Shown here in pieces: positions 1 through 9,123 of a stretch of 64,000 nucleotides of DNA. Position numbers and translations under genes: made by a program. The notes below the pieces were generated by a model. The model had not been told where the DNA came from. It ran no database searches and saw nothing but the letters and a program-made list of their open reading frames with translations. The stretch is from Pinirhizobacter sp036499745 (lineage in GTDB: Bacteria > Pseudomonadota > Gammaproteobacteria > Xanthomonadales > Rhodanobacteraceae): assembly GCF_036499745.1 (NCBI RefSeq), contig NZ_DASYDG010000031.1, positions 1 to 64,000 of the forward strand, written 5' to 3'. Each line of letters begins with the position of its first letter. Position 1 is the stretch's first letter.

Positions 1-73
1 GGAAAGCCCTGGCCGCGTGAGCGCTGGAGCATGCGGCGTCAGGTTCTCTCCGAAGTTCACCGGTGCGTGCCGG

Positions 74-166
74 GTGAGGCTGGGGGGTGTCGTTTTCGGA
101 ACGCTTCCGCAGGAGGGCGAAGCCCGACGAGGACTTAGTGACCAGGGTGACGCCCGCCGGCCTCCC
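74..166 (+). repeat. Structured intergenic repeat, copy A (degenerate arms)
   Basis: A core at about 100-138 (GCTTCCGCAGG, GGCGAAGCC, GAGGACTTAG) closely matches cores at 14611-14653 (inverted) and 14865-14899. The left flank (about 74-99) and right flank (139-166) are partly complementary, with most mismatches being transitions, so they look like a decayed long stem. The core itself can fold into a small hairpin, CTTC(C)GC pairing with GCGAAG. No protein is supported here. The element lies downstream of the fadL terminator. It is probably a dispersed repeat family; no database comparison was possible. Confidence 0.6.
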
Positions 167-180
167 CCACTCGAGGCGCA

Positions 181-211
181 AAAAAAGCCCCCGGCAAGCG
201 GGGGCGTTTTT
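181..211 (-). terminator. Rho-independent terminator of the FadL-type gene
   Basis: A GC-rich stem GCCCCC/GGGGGC with a short loop is flanked by an A-tract on one side and a T-tract on the other, so it can act in both directions. It lies 20 bp beyond the stop codon of the minus-strand fadL-like gene and would end that transcript. Confidence 0.8.
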
Positions 212-230
212 CGGTGCGACGCGGCAGTGC

Positions 231-1667
231 TTAGAAGCGGTACTGGCCCGACAGGCTGAGCAGGTTGCCCTTGTCGTCGTTCTCGCCGACGGTGAGGTCG
301 CCGGTGGGGCTCATCGAATTGATGTGGGCCTTGTTGACGAAGATGTGGGCGGCGCCGAGGTTCACGTCGAAGCGGTCGGTGACTTTGTAGCCCAGGCCGA
401 AGGTGAGCCAGCGGCGGGTGGAGTCAGGCACGCGGACGTCGCGGGTGGAGTTGTAGGTGGGCGTGGTGTCCACGGCTACACCGGCGCGCAGGGTGAGCTT
501 TTCGGTGGCGTAGTACTCGCCACCGACTGAAGCGAACCAGGTGTTGCGCCAGTTGAACTGTTCCGCCGTGGCCGGCTGCGACGGGTTGCCGTACTGCACG
601 GCCAGTTCCTTGAAGGAGTCCCACTTCGTCCAGGAGATGTCCATACCCAGGCCGAACTTCTCGTCCTGGTGCCAGAAGCTGGCGGTGGCGAAGGCCGGGG
701 TGGTGAAGTCAGCCGTACCGCTGGTGTGGGTGAACGGCGCCTGGCCGCTACCGAGCAGCGGGGCAACCAGCGGGTTGGAGAGCAGACCCTGCACCTGGGC
801 GGGCACCTGGAAGTTGGCGGTGCCTTCAAGCGTGTGGGAGATCTTCGAGTGGTAGTTCAGCGCGAAGCGATCTTGCGCGGTGAGCTTCCAGAAACCACCA
901 AGCTGCCAGCCGTAGGCCCAGTCGTCGCCCTTGATCTTGGCGTAGCCATCGGTGCCCGGGGGCACGACAGCGCCGATCACGCCCAGGTAGGTGGGCACGG
1001 CCTGCGGCGGAATGGCGCCGGCAGCGGCACCCTGCTGCACGATCCCCAGGCCAACGGCGTTGAAGTTGACGGCGCTGGTGAGTTCGGCGCTGGTGCGCTG
1101 GGCAATGGCGCTGGCGCCCAGGGTGAAGGTGTCAGTGACATCGAACGAGGCCGACAGCGTGGCGTCGAGGGATTTGAAATCGGACTTCAGGCCGCTGTAA
1201 CGGCCGGTGAAATCGTTGTCGTAGTCGGTCTTGAAGCCGAACGGCGCGGTGAGGGCCACGCCCACGTGCCAGCGATCAGACACCTTGGACTGGAAGTACA
1301 TCGCGGGCACCGGGATGGTGGTGCCGGCATCGCCGCCGTTGGAACCGGCGATCGGACGGCCCAGCGCGTCAGTGGAGCTGCCGGAGAACTTGGTGCTGAA
1401 ATTGATGGCGGTGACGTCGGCCTGGAAGGTATTGCCGTCCAGCATGGTCATCGCGGCCGGGTTGTTCACGATCACCGAGGCATCGTTGCCGGCCGTGACG
1501 GAACCGGCGAAGGCTGTACCGAGCGCCTTGGCGCTGTTTTCCTTCAGCTGGAACGCGCTGGCGTCCGCGGCGCGGGGGGCGACTAGCGCGCCGGCGATGG
1601 CGACGGAGAGGGCGGCAAATGCCAGCGGGCGAACCGCCCAGGCGCGGCGGGTAAGGGACATCTGCAT
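231..1667 (-). CDS. OmpP1/FadL-type outer membrane transport protein
   Basis: This is a 478-residue outer membrane beta-barrel of the FadL/TodX family, which moves long-chain fatty acids or other hydrophobic compounds across the outer membrane. A signal peptide covers about residues 1-36 and ends in ADA. The mature start (AFQLKENSAKALGTAFAG) matches the FadL N-terminus, and the conserved NPA motif follows (NNPAAMT). The chain ends in Phe, as usual for barrels assembled by the Bam complex. The chosen ATG has CAGGAG seven bases upstream. The gene stands alone, diverges from ycgL and is followed by a strong terminator. The substrate cannot be read from the sequence. Confidence 0.9.
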   Translation of the reverse strand: MQMSLTRRAWAVRPLAFAALSVAIAGALVAPRAADASAFQLKENSAKALGTAFAGSVTAGNDASVIVNNPAAMTMLDGNTFQADVTAINFSTKFSGSSTDALGRPIAGSNGGDAGTTIPVPAMYFQSKVSDRWHVGVALTAPFGFKTDYDNDFTGRYSGLKSDFKSLDATLSASFDVTDTFTLGASAIAQRTSAELTSAVNFNAVGLGIVQQGAAAGAIPPQAVPTYLGVIGAVVPPGTDGYAKIKGDDWAYGWQLGGFWKLTAQDRFALNYHSKISHTLEGTANFQVPAQVQGLLSNPLVAPLLGSGQAPFTHTSGTADFTTPAFATASFWHQDEKFGLGMDISWTKWDSFKELAVQYGNPSQPATAEQFNWRNTWFASVGGEYYATEKLTLRAGVAVDTTPTYNSTRDVRVPDSTRRWLTFGLGYKVTDRFDVNLGAAHIFVNKAHINSMSPTGDLTVGENDDKGNLLSLSGQYRF

Positions 1668-1930
1668 TTGTGGACTCCTGCCAGTTTGTTCTTATGAGTT
1701 CGAGGCGGGACTGCCGAGGGGCCGGGAGGCCCGTGTAACAGCGCGTTCATACGCCCGTTTGACAATCCCGGGCGAGACTGTGCCGTGAACTTTTCGTTAG
1801 CGCAAGTGGCGGTGCAGCAAAATGAGACGCAGCTGGCGACTTCAATCGGGTATAACCATCCAATGCTTCGTTCCGGGGCGCAGCATTGCTAGGCTTGTCC
1901 GGCCAGCCAACACGAAACACGGGGTTACCC

Positions 1931-2227
1931 ATGCAGTGCTTCGTCTATGCAAGCCAGCGCAAACCCGATACCTACGTGTGGTTGCACAAGCGCGACGGCT
2001 TTGACGTGCTGCCCGAGCCGCTCACCCTGATGCTTGGGGAATTGCGTCTAGCCCTCGAGCTGGATCTGGACGACAGCCGCCGCCTTCCCCAGGAAGACGC
2101 CCGGGAAGTGCTGGCGAACCTCGCCGAGCGCGGCTGGCACCTGCAGATTCCCCCGGGCGACACCCTGGCCGTAGGCAATCAGCACTATCGCCAGGCGCCG
2201 CGCGAGCCTCGCGAACCGCGCGACTGA
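1931..2227 (+). CDS. YcgL-domain protein
   Basis: A 98-residue protein of the YcgL family (formerly UPF0745). The pattern MQCFVYASQRKPDTYVWL followed by an acidic PEPLTLMLGE segment and a C-terminal WHLQIPPGD strand agrees with the family. YcgL proteins are small, soluble and widespread in gammaproteobacteria; their function is unsettled. A longer reading frame begins at 1886, but the ATG at 1931 puts the family N-terminus at residue 1. The gene is transcribed divergently from the fadL-type gene, and the 263 bp between them must hold both promoters. Confidence 0.85.
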   Translation: MQCFVYASQRKPDTYVWLHKRDGFDVLPEPLTLMLGELRLALELDLDDSRRLPQEDAREVLANLAERGWHLQIPPGDTLAVGNQHYRQAPREPREPRD

Positions 2228-2300
2228 TCCTCGCAAGAAGAAATCGAGGTTAACGTTCGGTTACCGCGAGGCGTGTTCGTGCTTCCGTATACTCGCGCGT

Positions 2301-5300
2301 ATGTCGAGAATCAAACCACGGCGCCGGCCGCCGCTCCTGAAATCCCTCCCGTGGTTCCTGCCGGCGCTGATCGCCGTTGCCCTGGCCGGGTGGTCGACCC
2401 ATCCGGTGGTACTGATACCCCTGCTCCTGGCCAACGCCCTGGCGATGGGCGCGGTATGCCATGCCATCGGCTTCGATCCCGAACCCAGCTTCGCCCGCAC
2501 GCTGCTGCGCCGCGGCGCCGCGCACATGGTGATGTTCACCAGCTATACCGCGGTGATGTTCCTGCTGGTGGCCTGGCCGCTGGTACGCCTGATCCAGGAA
2601 CCGAGCCTTTCCGGTGCCCTGCTGCTGGCCGCGGCGCTTGTGGTGGCCCTGGCCTCGCTGTGGCGGATATGGCCTGCATTCGGTCTGGTCTTCGTCTGGG
2701 ACGACGCCTACCCCGGGCAGGAAGATGGCTCGTGGATATTCACCGCCGTGGCACGCAGCATCGCCTTCGGGCGGCACCTGTCGGCCGAAGAACGCTTTTT
2801 CTCGCATTTCCTACCGGCGGCCATGGCACTGCTGGTGCTTTCGTTCGCCGCCGTGACGCTCACCGGGCTCTATGGGGTGTTGCCTTCGGAACTTCGCATC
2901 AGTGCGCTGGCCATCTATGGACTGGTGCTGCTGCCGCTGGGCTGCATGGTGATCGCCAACCGTACGTTGCGCGCGATGCTGTGCGAAGGGCGCCAGCGTC
3001 CGCACGGGACCCCGGCATCGCGCAGCGGCGTTACCGCGACTGCGCCTTTGACCGCCTCGGCGGATAAAACACCGCGGGTGGATCCGGTGTTCGGCACCGA
3101 AAGCGCTCCCGGGCCGGTGCAGCCGCCCCACTCCATCGAATCCATACCGGCCGGTCGGCCGCAGGCGGAACTGGACAACGACCTCCTTGAAGCCACGCGC
3201 GGCGGCGATGTCGATCGCGCGCTTGCCCTGCTCGATGCGGGCGCCGACGCCAACACCACCGCGCATCCCGGCGACCGCGACCAGCGCCCCGTGCTGGTGC
3301 TGGCGGCGCTCATGCCCGATGTGCGCCTGTTGCGTGCCCTGATCACCCGAGGTGCCGAGGTCAACCGTGTGCACGCCGGCTGCACAGCCCTGCTGGCCGC
3401 CTCGCGCGACAGCTGGCATGGCCGCGCCGACGCCGTGATGACCCTCCTTGCCAACGGCGCCAATGCCTCGGCCGTCGATGGCGAAGGCAACACGGCGCTG
3501 CACGGCGCGGTGCTCTGCGGCGAGCCGACCATCGCAGCGATGCTGCTCGATGCCGGTGCGCCGCTGAACGCGTTGAACAAGGCCGGCTATAGCGCGCTGG
3601 CCGCGGCCTGCCGCGCCGCCAACTGGAACCTCACCCGCTTCCTGCTCGAGCGCGGCGCCAAGGCCACGCCGGTCGATGGCGAGCCTGCGCTGGTTGCCGC
3701 CGCCGGCATCACCGAAGACGACGACGAAGGCGTGCGTATCCTGTTCAAGCACCGCGCCGCGGTAAACGCCACCGACAGCCACGGCCGCAGTGCCCTGATG
3801 GTGGCCGCGGCCGAAGGTCACGAGCGGATCTGCCGCACGCTGCGTGGTGCAGGAGCCGACGTGGGCCTGGCCGACCGCCGGGGCAGCACCGCGCTGATGG
3901 AAGCTTCGCGCGCCGGCGCACCACGCATCGTGGAACTCTTCGCCGAGGCAACGCCCGATCCACGCGCACGTGACAGCCATGGGCGCGACGCCCTCACCCT
4001 GGCGTGCCAGTCGCCACAGGCGCGCGCCGAAACCGTGCGTGCGCTGCTCGCCCTCGGCGCACAGCCGCGTGAAGCGGGCATGGATGGCCGCAGCGCACTG
4101 GATCACGCTGCCGCGGCCGGTCGTTGGGACCTGGTCGCCCTGCTTGACCCGGAAACACCGCTCCCGGCCAGCATGAGCGATGCCGTGGTCCCCGAAGCCG
4201 GCGCCGATTCACCGGACCACCTGCTTGATGCGCTGCGCTTCGGCCATTGGGCCGTGGCATCCACCTTCGCCCGCCGCGCACGTGAATGGCCGGCGTCGCA
4301 ACTGGCCGCGATGTATTTCGAACTTTCAGCCCCGGGCCTCGGCGCCAGCCGTGCATGGTTGCTCGAGCACGGCCTTGACGCCGAGGCACGCCTGGGCGCC
4401 CCGCGCCAGCGCGACGACAAAGACATTGAAAACGGTGACGACGACAGCACCAAGGCACTTGGACGCCGTCTTTTCGATGCGCTGATACCGCAGCTGCCAG
4501 CATCACAGGACGCCGTGGCCCAGTTGCTCGATGCCGGCGCCACGCCGGCCGGCGCGGGATTGTTCCTGCAGGCCGTTGCGCACATGGGCGACAGCGATGC
4601 CGAAGCCTCGCTGCTGCTGCGCATGCTCGGCGCTGGCGCGGATCCGTTTGGCGTGGATGCGCGCCTGCGCAGTGCCGTTCACGTCGCTGCGGCCGTCGCG
4701 CATCCACGCGTGCTCAATGAACTGCTGGCCCGCGGCGGCGATCCCAACGCACGCGATGGCCAGGGCCGCACGCCGCTGTTCGCGGCGCTGGAAGCAGGCA
4801 ATCGTGTACTTGAGCGCGTGCGCAGCCTGGTGGCCCACGGGGCGGATCCGGAAACCACCGACGCCCACGGCGAAACCCCGCTGGGCGTGGCCATGGGTCA
4901 GCCCGAGGTGGAGCGTTGGCTGAGCTGGAGCCGCTGGCCGTTGCCACGCCGGCCGCTTCGCGCCACCGATCTTCCACAGGCTGCCGCCAGTGGTGACGCC
5001 GAAGCCGTGCGCCGCCTGCTCGATCTCGGCTTCGCCGTTGACGCTGCTGACGACAAGGGCGCCACTGCACTGCTGCGAGCCTGTGGTGCTGGCCACCGCG
5101 ACGTCGCCGTGGTCGTCCTGGATGCTGGTGCCGATCCCGAGCGTGCTGCATCGACGGGCGCCACGCCGCTGGTGGCGGCAGTGACCGCGCGGCGCGAAAA
5201 CCTGGTGGCCTTGCTGCTTGAGCGTGGCGTGGCGGTCGACCAGCGCCTGCCCGGCGAGACCACCGCCACGATGATCGCGGCGGCCTTGGGCTACCCAGAG

Positions 5301-5837
5301 ATCGTCGAGGCGCTCGTGGATGCTGGGGCAGACATCAACGCCCGCGACGGCAGCGGCCACACGCCGTTGCATGCCGCCGCCCAGTACTGTTTCGAAAGCA
5401 GCGACAGCCTGCGCTCGCGCCGCCTGCTCGATGTACTGATCAGCCGCAAGGCCGAGATCAACCATGCCGACAATGAGGGCAAGACGGCACTTCTGCTTCT
5501 GCTCGGAGCGCACAAGCGGCCAGGCGTAAGCTGCGATGCCACCCACCTGGGCGCTTTGCTGCCCGCGCTACTGGACGCCGGCGCCGACATCAGCCACGCG
5601 GACCAGCGTGGCGTCACCGGCCTGCACGCCTGCGCCATGCATGCGTTGCTGCCGCCGGCGCGCACGCTGATGGCGCGTGGCGCCGATCGCAGCGCCGCCG
5701 ATGCCTTCGGGCGTACCGCGGGCGATGTCGCCCGTACCCTGGGGCTGGTAGACATCGCCCATGAACTGGGCGTGCGCACCAGCGCGGTGCCCAGCGTCCG
5801 GCAGACGCTTCGCCAACCCTCGCAACCGAACGACTGA
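2301..5837 (+). CDS. Large membrane-anchored ankyrin-repeat protein
   Basis: This 1178-residue protein has two parts. The first 220 or so residues contain about six hydrophobic segments (roughly 15-52, 75-125, 165-190 and 196-216) and would anchor it in the inner membrane. From about residue 290 to the end it is a long array of ankyrin repeats, recognisable by recurring G-x-TALH/TPL, A-x-x-G-x and LLDAGADxN patterns, about twenty units in all. Ankyrin arrays bind other proteins, so a scaffold or sensor role at the membrane is likely, but no partner is indicated. No catalytic domain is visible. It ends 3 bp before the convergent RND permease gene. Related proteins are common in Xanthomonadales, where most have no assigned function. 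Confidence 0.85.
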   Translation: MSRIKPRRRPPLLKSLPWFLPALIAVALAGWSTHPVVLIPLLLANALAMGAVCHAIGFDPEPSFARTLLRRGAAHMVMFTSYTAVMFLLVAWPLVRLIQEPSLSGALLLAAALVVALASLWRIWPAFGLVFVWDDAYPGQEDGSWIFTAVARSIAFGRHLSAEERFFSHFLPAAMALLVLSFAAVTLTGLYGVLPSELRISALAIYGLVLLPLGCMVIANRTLRAMLCEGRQRPHGTPASRSGVTATAPLTASADKTPRVDPVFGTESAPGPVQPPHSIESIPAGRPQAELDNDLLEATRGGDVDRALALLDAGADANTTAHPGDRDQRPVLVLAALMPDVRLLRALITRGAEVNRVHAGCTALLAASRDSWHGRADAVMTLLANGANASAVDGEGNTALHGAVLCGEPTIAAMLLDAGAPLNALNKAGYSALAAACRAANWNLTRFLLERGAKATPVDGEPALVAAAGITEDDDEGVRILFKHRAAVNATDSHGRSALMVAAAEGHERICRTLRGAGADVGLADRRGSTALMEASRAGAPRIVELFAEATPDPRARDSHGRDALTLACQSPQARAETVRALLALGAQPREAGMDGRSALDHAAAAGRWDLVALLDPETPLPASMSDAVVPEAGADSPDHLLDALRFGHWAVASTFARRAREWPASQLAAMYFELSAPGLGASRAWLLEHGLDAEARLGAPRQRDDKDIENGDDDSTKALGRRLFDALIPQLPASQDAVAQLLDAGATPAGAGLFLQAVAHMGDSDAEASLLLRMLGAGADPFGVDARLRSAVHVAAAVAHPRVLNELLARGGDPNARDGQGRTPLFAALEAGNRVLERVRSLVAHGADPETTDAHGETPLGVAMGQPEVERWLSWSRWPLPRRPLRATDLPQAAASGDAEAVRRLLDLGFAVDAADDKGATALLRACGAGHRDVAVVVLDAGADPERAASTGATPLVAAVTARRENLVALLLERGVAVDQRLPGETTATMIAAALGYPEIVEALVDAGADINARDGSGHTPLHAAAQYCFESSDSLRSRRLLDVLISRKAEINHADNEGKTALLLLLGAHKRPGVSCDATHLGALLPALLDAGADISHADQRGVTGLHACAMHALLPPARTLMARGADRSAADAFGRTAGDVARTLGLVDIAHELGVRTSAVPSVRQTLRQPSQPND

Positions 5838-5840
5838 TCG

Positions 5841-8800
5841 CTATCCGTTTCCGCGGGCGAGGGCTGCGCGGCGGCGAGCCACGCGGCGCTCCAGGCGCAC
5901 CTGCTTGCGCTTGCGCGCCCGCTCGGCAAGGCACGAGAAGATCACATAAAGCGCCGGCGTACTGAGCAACGTAAGGCTCTGCGAAACCAGCAGGCCGCCG
6001 ATCATGGCGATACCCAGCGGCCGGCGCAGCTCCGAGCCTTCGCCCAGGCCAATGGCCAGCGGCAATGCGGCCAGGATGGCGACCATGGTAGTCATCATGA
6101 TTGGCCGGAAGCGCACCAGGCAGGCTTCGCGAATGGCCTCGAGGTAATTTTTGCCGTGCTCGCGCTCGGCCACCAGGGCGAAGTCGATCATCATGATCGC
6201 GTTCTTCTTCACGATGCCGATCAACAGCACCAGTGCGATCATCGCGATCACCGATAGCTCGGTGTCGGTGATCACCAGCGCCAGCAAGGCACCCACACCG
6301 GCGGCCGGCAAGGTGGAAAGAATCGTCACCGGATGGATCAGGCTCTCATAGAGCATGCCCAGCACCAGGTAGACGGTGATGATCGCTGCTGCCACGAGCA
6401 ACAGCATGTCACCCTGGGACTGCTGGAAGCGCTTGAAGTCCGAACCGAAGTCCATGCGGATGTCGCCGGGCAGGCGCATGTTGTCGATGGTCTTCTGGAT
6501 CACCTGGGTGGCCTCGCCCATGCTGATACCCGGCGCCAGGTTGAAGCTGATGTCCATCGTGGTGTACTGGTCTTCGTGGATCACCTGTGTCGGGGCAAGC
6601 CCCGGCATCTGCTTGGTGACTGCCGTAATCGGCACCATCGCGCCGCTTGTGCTGCGCACGTACAGCCGGTTGATCGCCTCGGGTGTCGCCGCCAGCGCCG
6701 GCAACGCGCTCATCACCACCGAGTACTGGTTGATGTCCGAATAGATGGTCGATACCGAGCGCTGGCCGAAGGCGTCGTACAAGGCCGAGTCGATATTGCC
6801 TACTGACACCCCCAGCTTCGATGCCGCATCGCGGTCGATCACCAGGTTCTGGCGCAGGCCCGCGTCGTCGACATCGGTTCCCACGTCGCGCAACAGCGGG
6901 CTCTTCTTCAGCTCTGCCTGGAGCCTGGGCAGCCACAGCTGCAGGGTTTCCTGATCGTTGCCTTTCAGTGACACCGAGTACTGCGCGCCCTGGCTCGAGC
7001 CACCGCCCGCACCACCGGTGGGAAGGTCCTGCACGGCACGAAGCCGCAGGTTCAGGTCGGGGAATTTGGCGGCCTTCGTCGACAGCCGCGTAAGCGCTTC
7101 GAAGGTGGTGTCCTCGCGGCCCTGTGCGCGCGTCTTAAGGCCGACACTGAAGAATCCGCTGGTGCCCTGCCGGCTGGTGCCCAGGCGTGTGCCGACGGTG
7201 GCGACATCGGGATCCGCACGCAACATGTCGGTGAGGCGCTGCATGCGCTTTTCCATATCGGTGAACGAAACAGTAGCGCCGGAGGTGGCGCGCCCCGAGA
7301 TCAGCCCGGTGTCCTGCTGCGGGAAGAACCCCGAAGTGACCATGCCGAACAGCAGGACCGTGATGCCGATCAACACCAGCGGCGTCAGCGCCATCAGCAG
7401 CGCGTGGCGCAGTGTCCAGTCCAGCGAGCGCCGGTAAACCGCCAGCATGCCGGCCAGGAACCGTTCGATACCGCGGCCCAGGCGCGAAGGTGGCCGGTGC
7501 GAATGCTGGGTAAGGAACCGCCCGCACAGCGACGGAGTAAGGGTAAGCGATACCAGTGCCGAGACCACGATGGCCGAGCACAACACCACGGTGAACTCCT
7601 TGAAGAACATCCCGATGATGCCCGTGGCGAACAGCAGCGGGATGAACACGGCGATCAGGGAGGCAGTGATCGAGACGATGGTGAAGCCGATCTCGCGTGC
7701 GCCGAGCAAGGCCGCATCCATCCGCGAGAGGCCTTCATCCATATGACGACTGACGTTCTCGATCACCACGATGGCATCATCGACCACGAAGCCGATGGCG
7801 ATCACCAGCGCCAGCAGCGACAGGTTGTTCAACGTGTACCCGAAGATGTACATCATCAGGAACGCGCCCGCCAGCGACAGCGGCACGGCCAGGCCCGCGA
7901 TCACCGTGGGCGCCAGCCGCCTCAAGAAAAGCGCCATGGTCATCACTACCATGGCCAGGCTGATCAGCAGCGTCGCTTCCACTTCATGCAACGAGGCGCG
8001 GATGGTGGGCGTACCGTCGAAGAAGGGCTGCAGCCTCACGCCTTCGGGCAACCATTCGCGCATCTGCGGCAGCTGGTCGCGGATGTTGTCCACGGTCTGG
8101 ATCACATTCGCATTGGACTGCTTGTACACGTACATCAACACGGCCGACTTCGAATTGAACCAGGCCGCCTGCTGGGCGTCCTTCTGGCCGTCGTACACCT
8201 TGGCCACCTGGTCAAGGCGGATCGGCGTGCCGTTGTTGTTGGCGATGATCAGCCTGGCGAAGTCCGCCGCGCTGTGCATGTTGTCGTTGGCGACCACCGC
8301 CATGGTGGTGTGGCCATCGGACAGGAACCCCTGCGGTGAGGTCACGTTGGCGGCGGTGAGCGTGTTGCGCAGCTGGTCGGGTGTCAGGCCCATGGAATTG
8401 AGTTGTTGCAGGTCCACGTCCACCCGCACCGCCGGCGTGGCGCTGCCGTAGATATCCACGCCTGACACGCCGACCTGCTGGCGCAGGCGCTGGGCCAGTA
8501 GCGAATCGGCGATGTTGTACAGGGCGTCGCGGGCCAGCGTGTCGGAAGTGAGCGCGATGGCGATCACCGGGTCGTCGTTGGGGTTGGCCTTCTGATAACT
8601 CGGCGGCGGCAGGCCGGCGGGCAGATCCGCCTGCGAGGCGTTGATCGCCGACTGCACGTCGCGAGCGGCAGCATCGATATTGCGATCTGAGTCGAAGATC
8701 ATGAAGACCGAAGCCCGGCCTTCCGAACTGTTCGAACGCATGGTCGAAATACCAGGCACCTGGCCCAGGTGCCGCTCCAGCGGCGCCGCCACCGTCGCTG

Positions 8801-8978
8801 CCATGGTGTTGGCGTCGGCGCCGCTCTGGCTGGTCTGCACGAAGATCGCCGGGAACTGGATGTCCGGCAACGCCGCCACGCCCAGCAGGCCGTAGCAGAT
8901 CATGCCGACGACGAACACGCCCGCGGCGAGCAGGGTGGTGCCGATCGGGCGGCGGATGAAAGGACCGGAAATATTCAT
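5841..8978 (-). CDS. RND efflux permease, MdtC/MuxC-like
   Basis: A 1045-residue inner-membrane RND (HAE-1 type) proton-driven drug exporter. It has the N-terminal FIRRPIGTTLL helix typical of the family, two large periplasmic loops and twelve predicted transmembrane helices. TM4 carries the proton-relay aspartates in the segment GFVVDDAIVVIEN, and the C-terminal half repeats the fold (IGIVKKNAIMMIDFA). It resembles MdtC more than AcrB and is the last gene of a three-gene operon with an MdtB-like partner and an adaptor. MdtB and MdtC work together as a heterotrimer. No outer-membrane factor gene is adjacent, so the pump probably uses a TolC/OprM-type protein encoded elsewhere. Confidence 0.9.
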   Translation of the reverse strand: MNISGPFIRRPIGTTLLAAGVFVVGMICYGLLGVAALPDIQFPAIFVQTSQSGADANTMAATVAAPLERHLGQVPGISTMRSNSSEGRASVFMIFDSDRNIDAAARDVQSAINASQADLPAGLPPPSYQKANPNDDPVIAIALTSDTLARDALYNIADSLLAQRLRQQVGVSGVDIYGSATPAVRVDVDLQQLNSMGLTPDQLRNTLTAANVTSPQGFLSDGHTTMAVVANDNMHSAADFARLIIANNNGTPIRLDQVAKVYDGQKDAQQAAWFNSKSAVLMYVYKQSNANVIQTVDNIRDQLPQMREWLPEGVRLQPFFDGTPTIRASLHEVEATLLISLAMVVMTMALFLRRLAPTVIAGLAVPLSLAGAFLMMYIFGYTLNNLSLLALVIAIGFVVDDAIVVIENVSRHMDEGLSRMDAALLGAREIGFTIVSITASLIAVFIPLLFATGIIGMFFKEFTVVLCSAIVVSALVSLTLTPSLCGRFLTQHSHRPPSRLGRGIERFLAGMLAVYRRSLDWTLRHALLMALTPLVLIGITVLLFGMVTSGFFPQQDTGLISGRATSGATVSFTDMEKRMQRLTDMLRADPDVATVGTRLGTSRQGTSGFFSVGLKTRAQGREDTTFEALTRLSTKAAKFPDLNLRLRAVQDLPTGGAGGGSSQGAQYSVSLKGNDQETLQLWLPRLQAELKKSPLLRDVGTDVDDAGLRQNLVIDRDAASKLGVSVGNIDSALYDAFGQRSVSTIYSDINQYSVVMSALPALAATPEAINRLYVRSTSGAMVPITAVTKQMPGLAPTQVIHEDQYTTMDISFNLAPGISMGEATQVIQKTIDNMRLPGDIRMDFGSDFKRFQQSQGDMLLLVAAAIITVYLVLGMLYESLIHPVTILSTLPAAGVGALLALVITDTELSVIAMIALVLLIGIVKKNAIMMIDFALVAEREHGKNYLEAIREACLVRFRPIMMTTMVAILAALPLAIGLGEGSELRRPLGIAMIGGLLVSQSLTLLSTPALYVIFSCLAERARKRKQVRLERRVARRRAALARGNG

Positions 8979-9052
8979 GCTTTAGATAATTAAGGGGCAG
9001 CCGCCAGCATGGCCGGGGCCGGCCCATGAACGTCGATGCCCGGAAAAGGCTT

Positions 9053-9076
9053 CGCCGGGCGGTTGCCCGCCCGGCG
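9053..9076 (-). other. Perfect 10-bp GC hairpin between the two permease genes
   Basis: CGCCGGGCGG and CCGCCCGGCG form a perfect 10-bp stem around a TTGC loop in the 145-bp gap between the MdtB-like and MdtC-like genes. There is no T-tract, so it is not a normal terminator. It could stabilise the upstream mRNA end or reduce expression of the last gene. Confidence 0.55.
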
Positions 9077-9123
9077 ATCAGAGGGTACTGCGGCTCGTCG
9101 CGCCGTGCGCGACGGGGGCTGGA

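Noticed and set aside
17..530. Open frames in the first 500 bases on the plus strand
   Set aside because: They run through the repeat element and antisense to the FadL-type gene and show no protein character.
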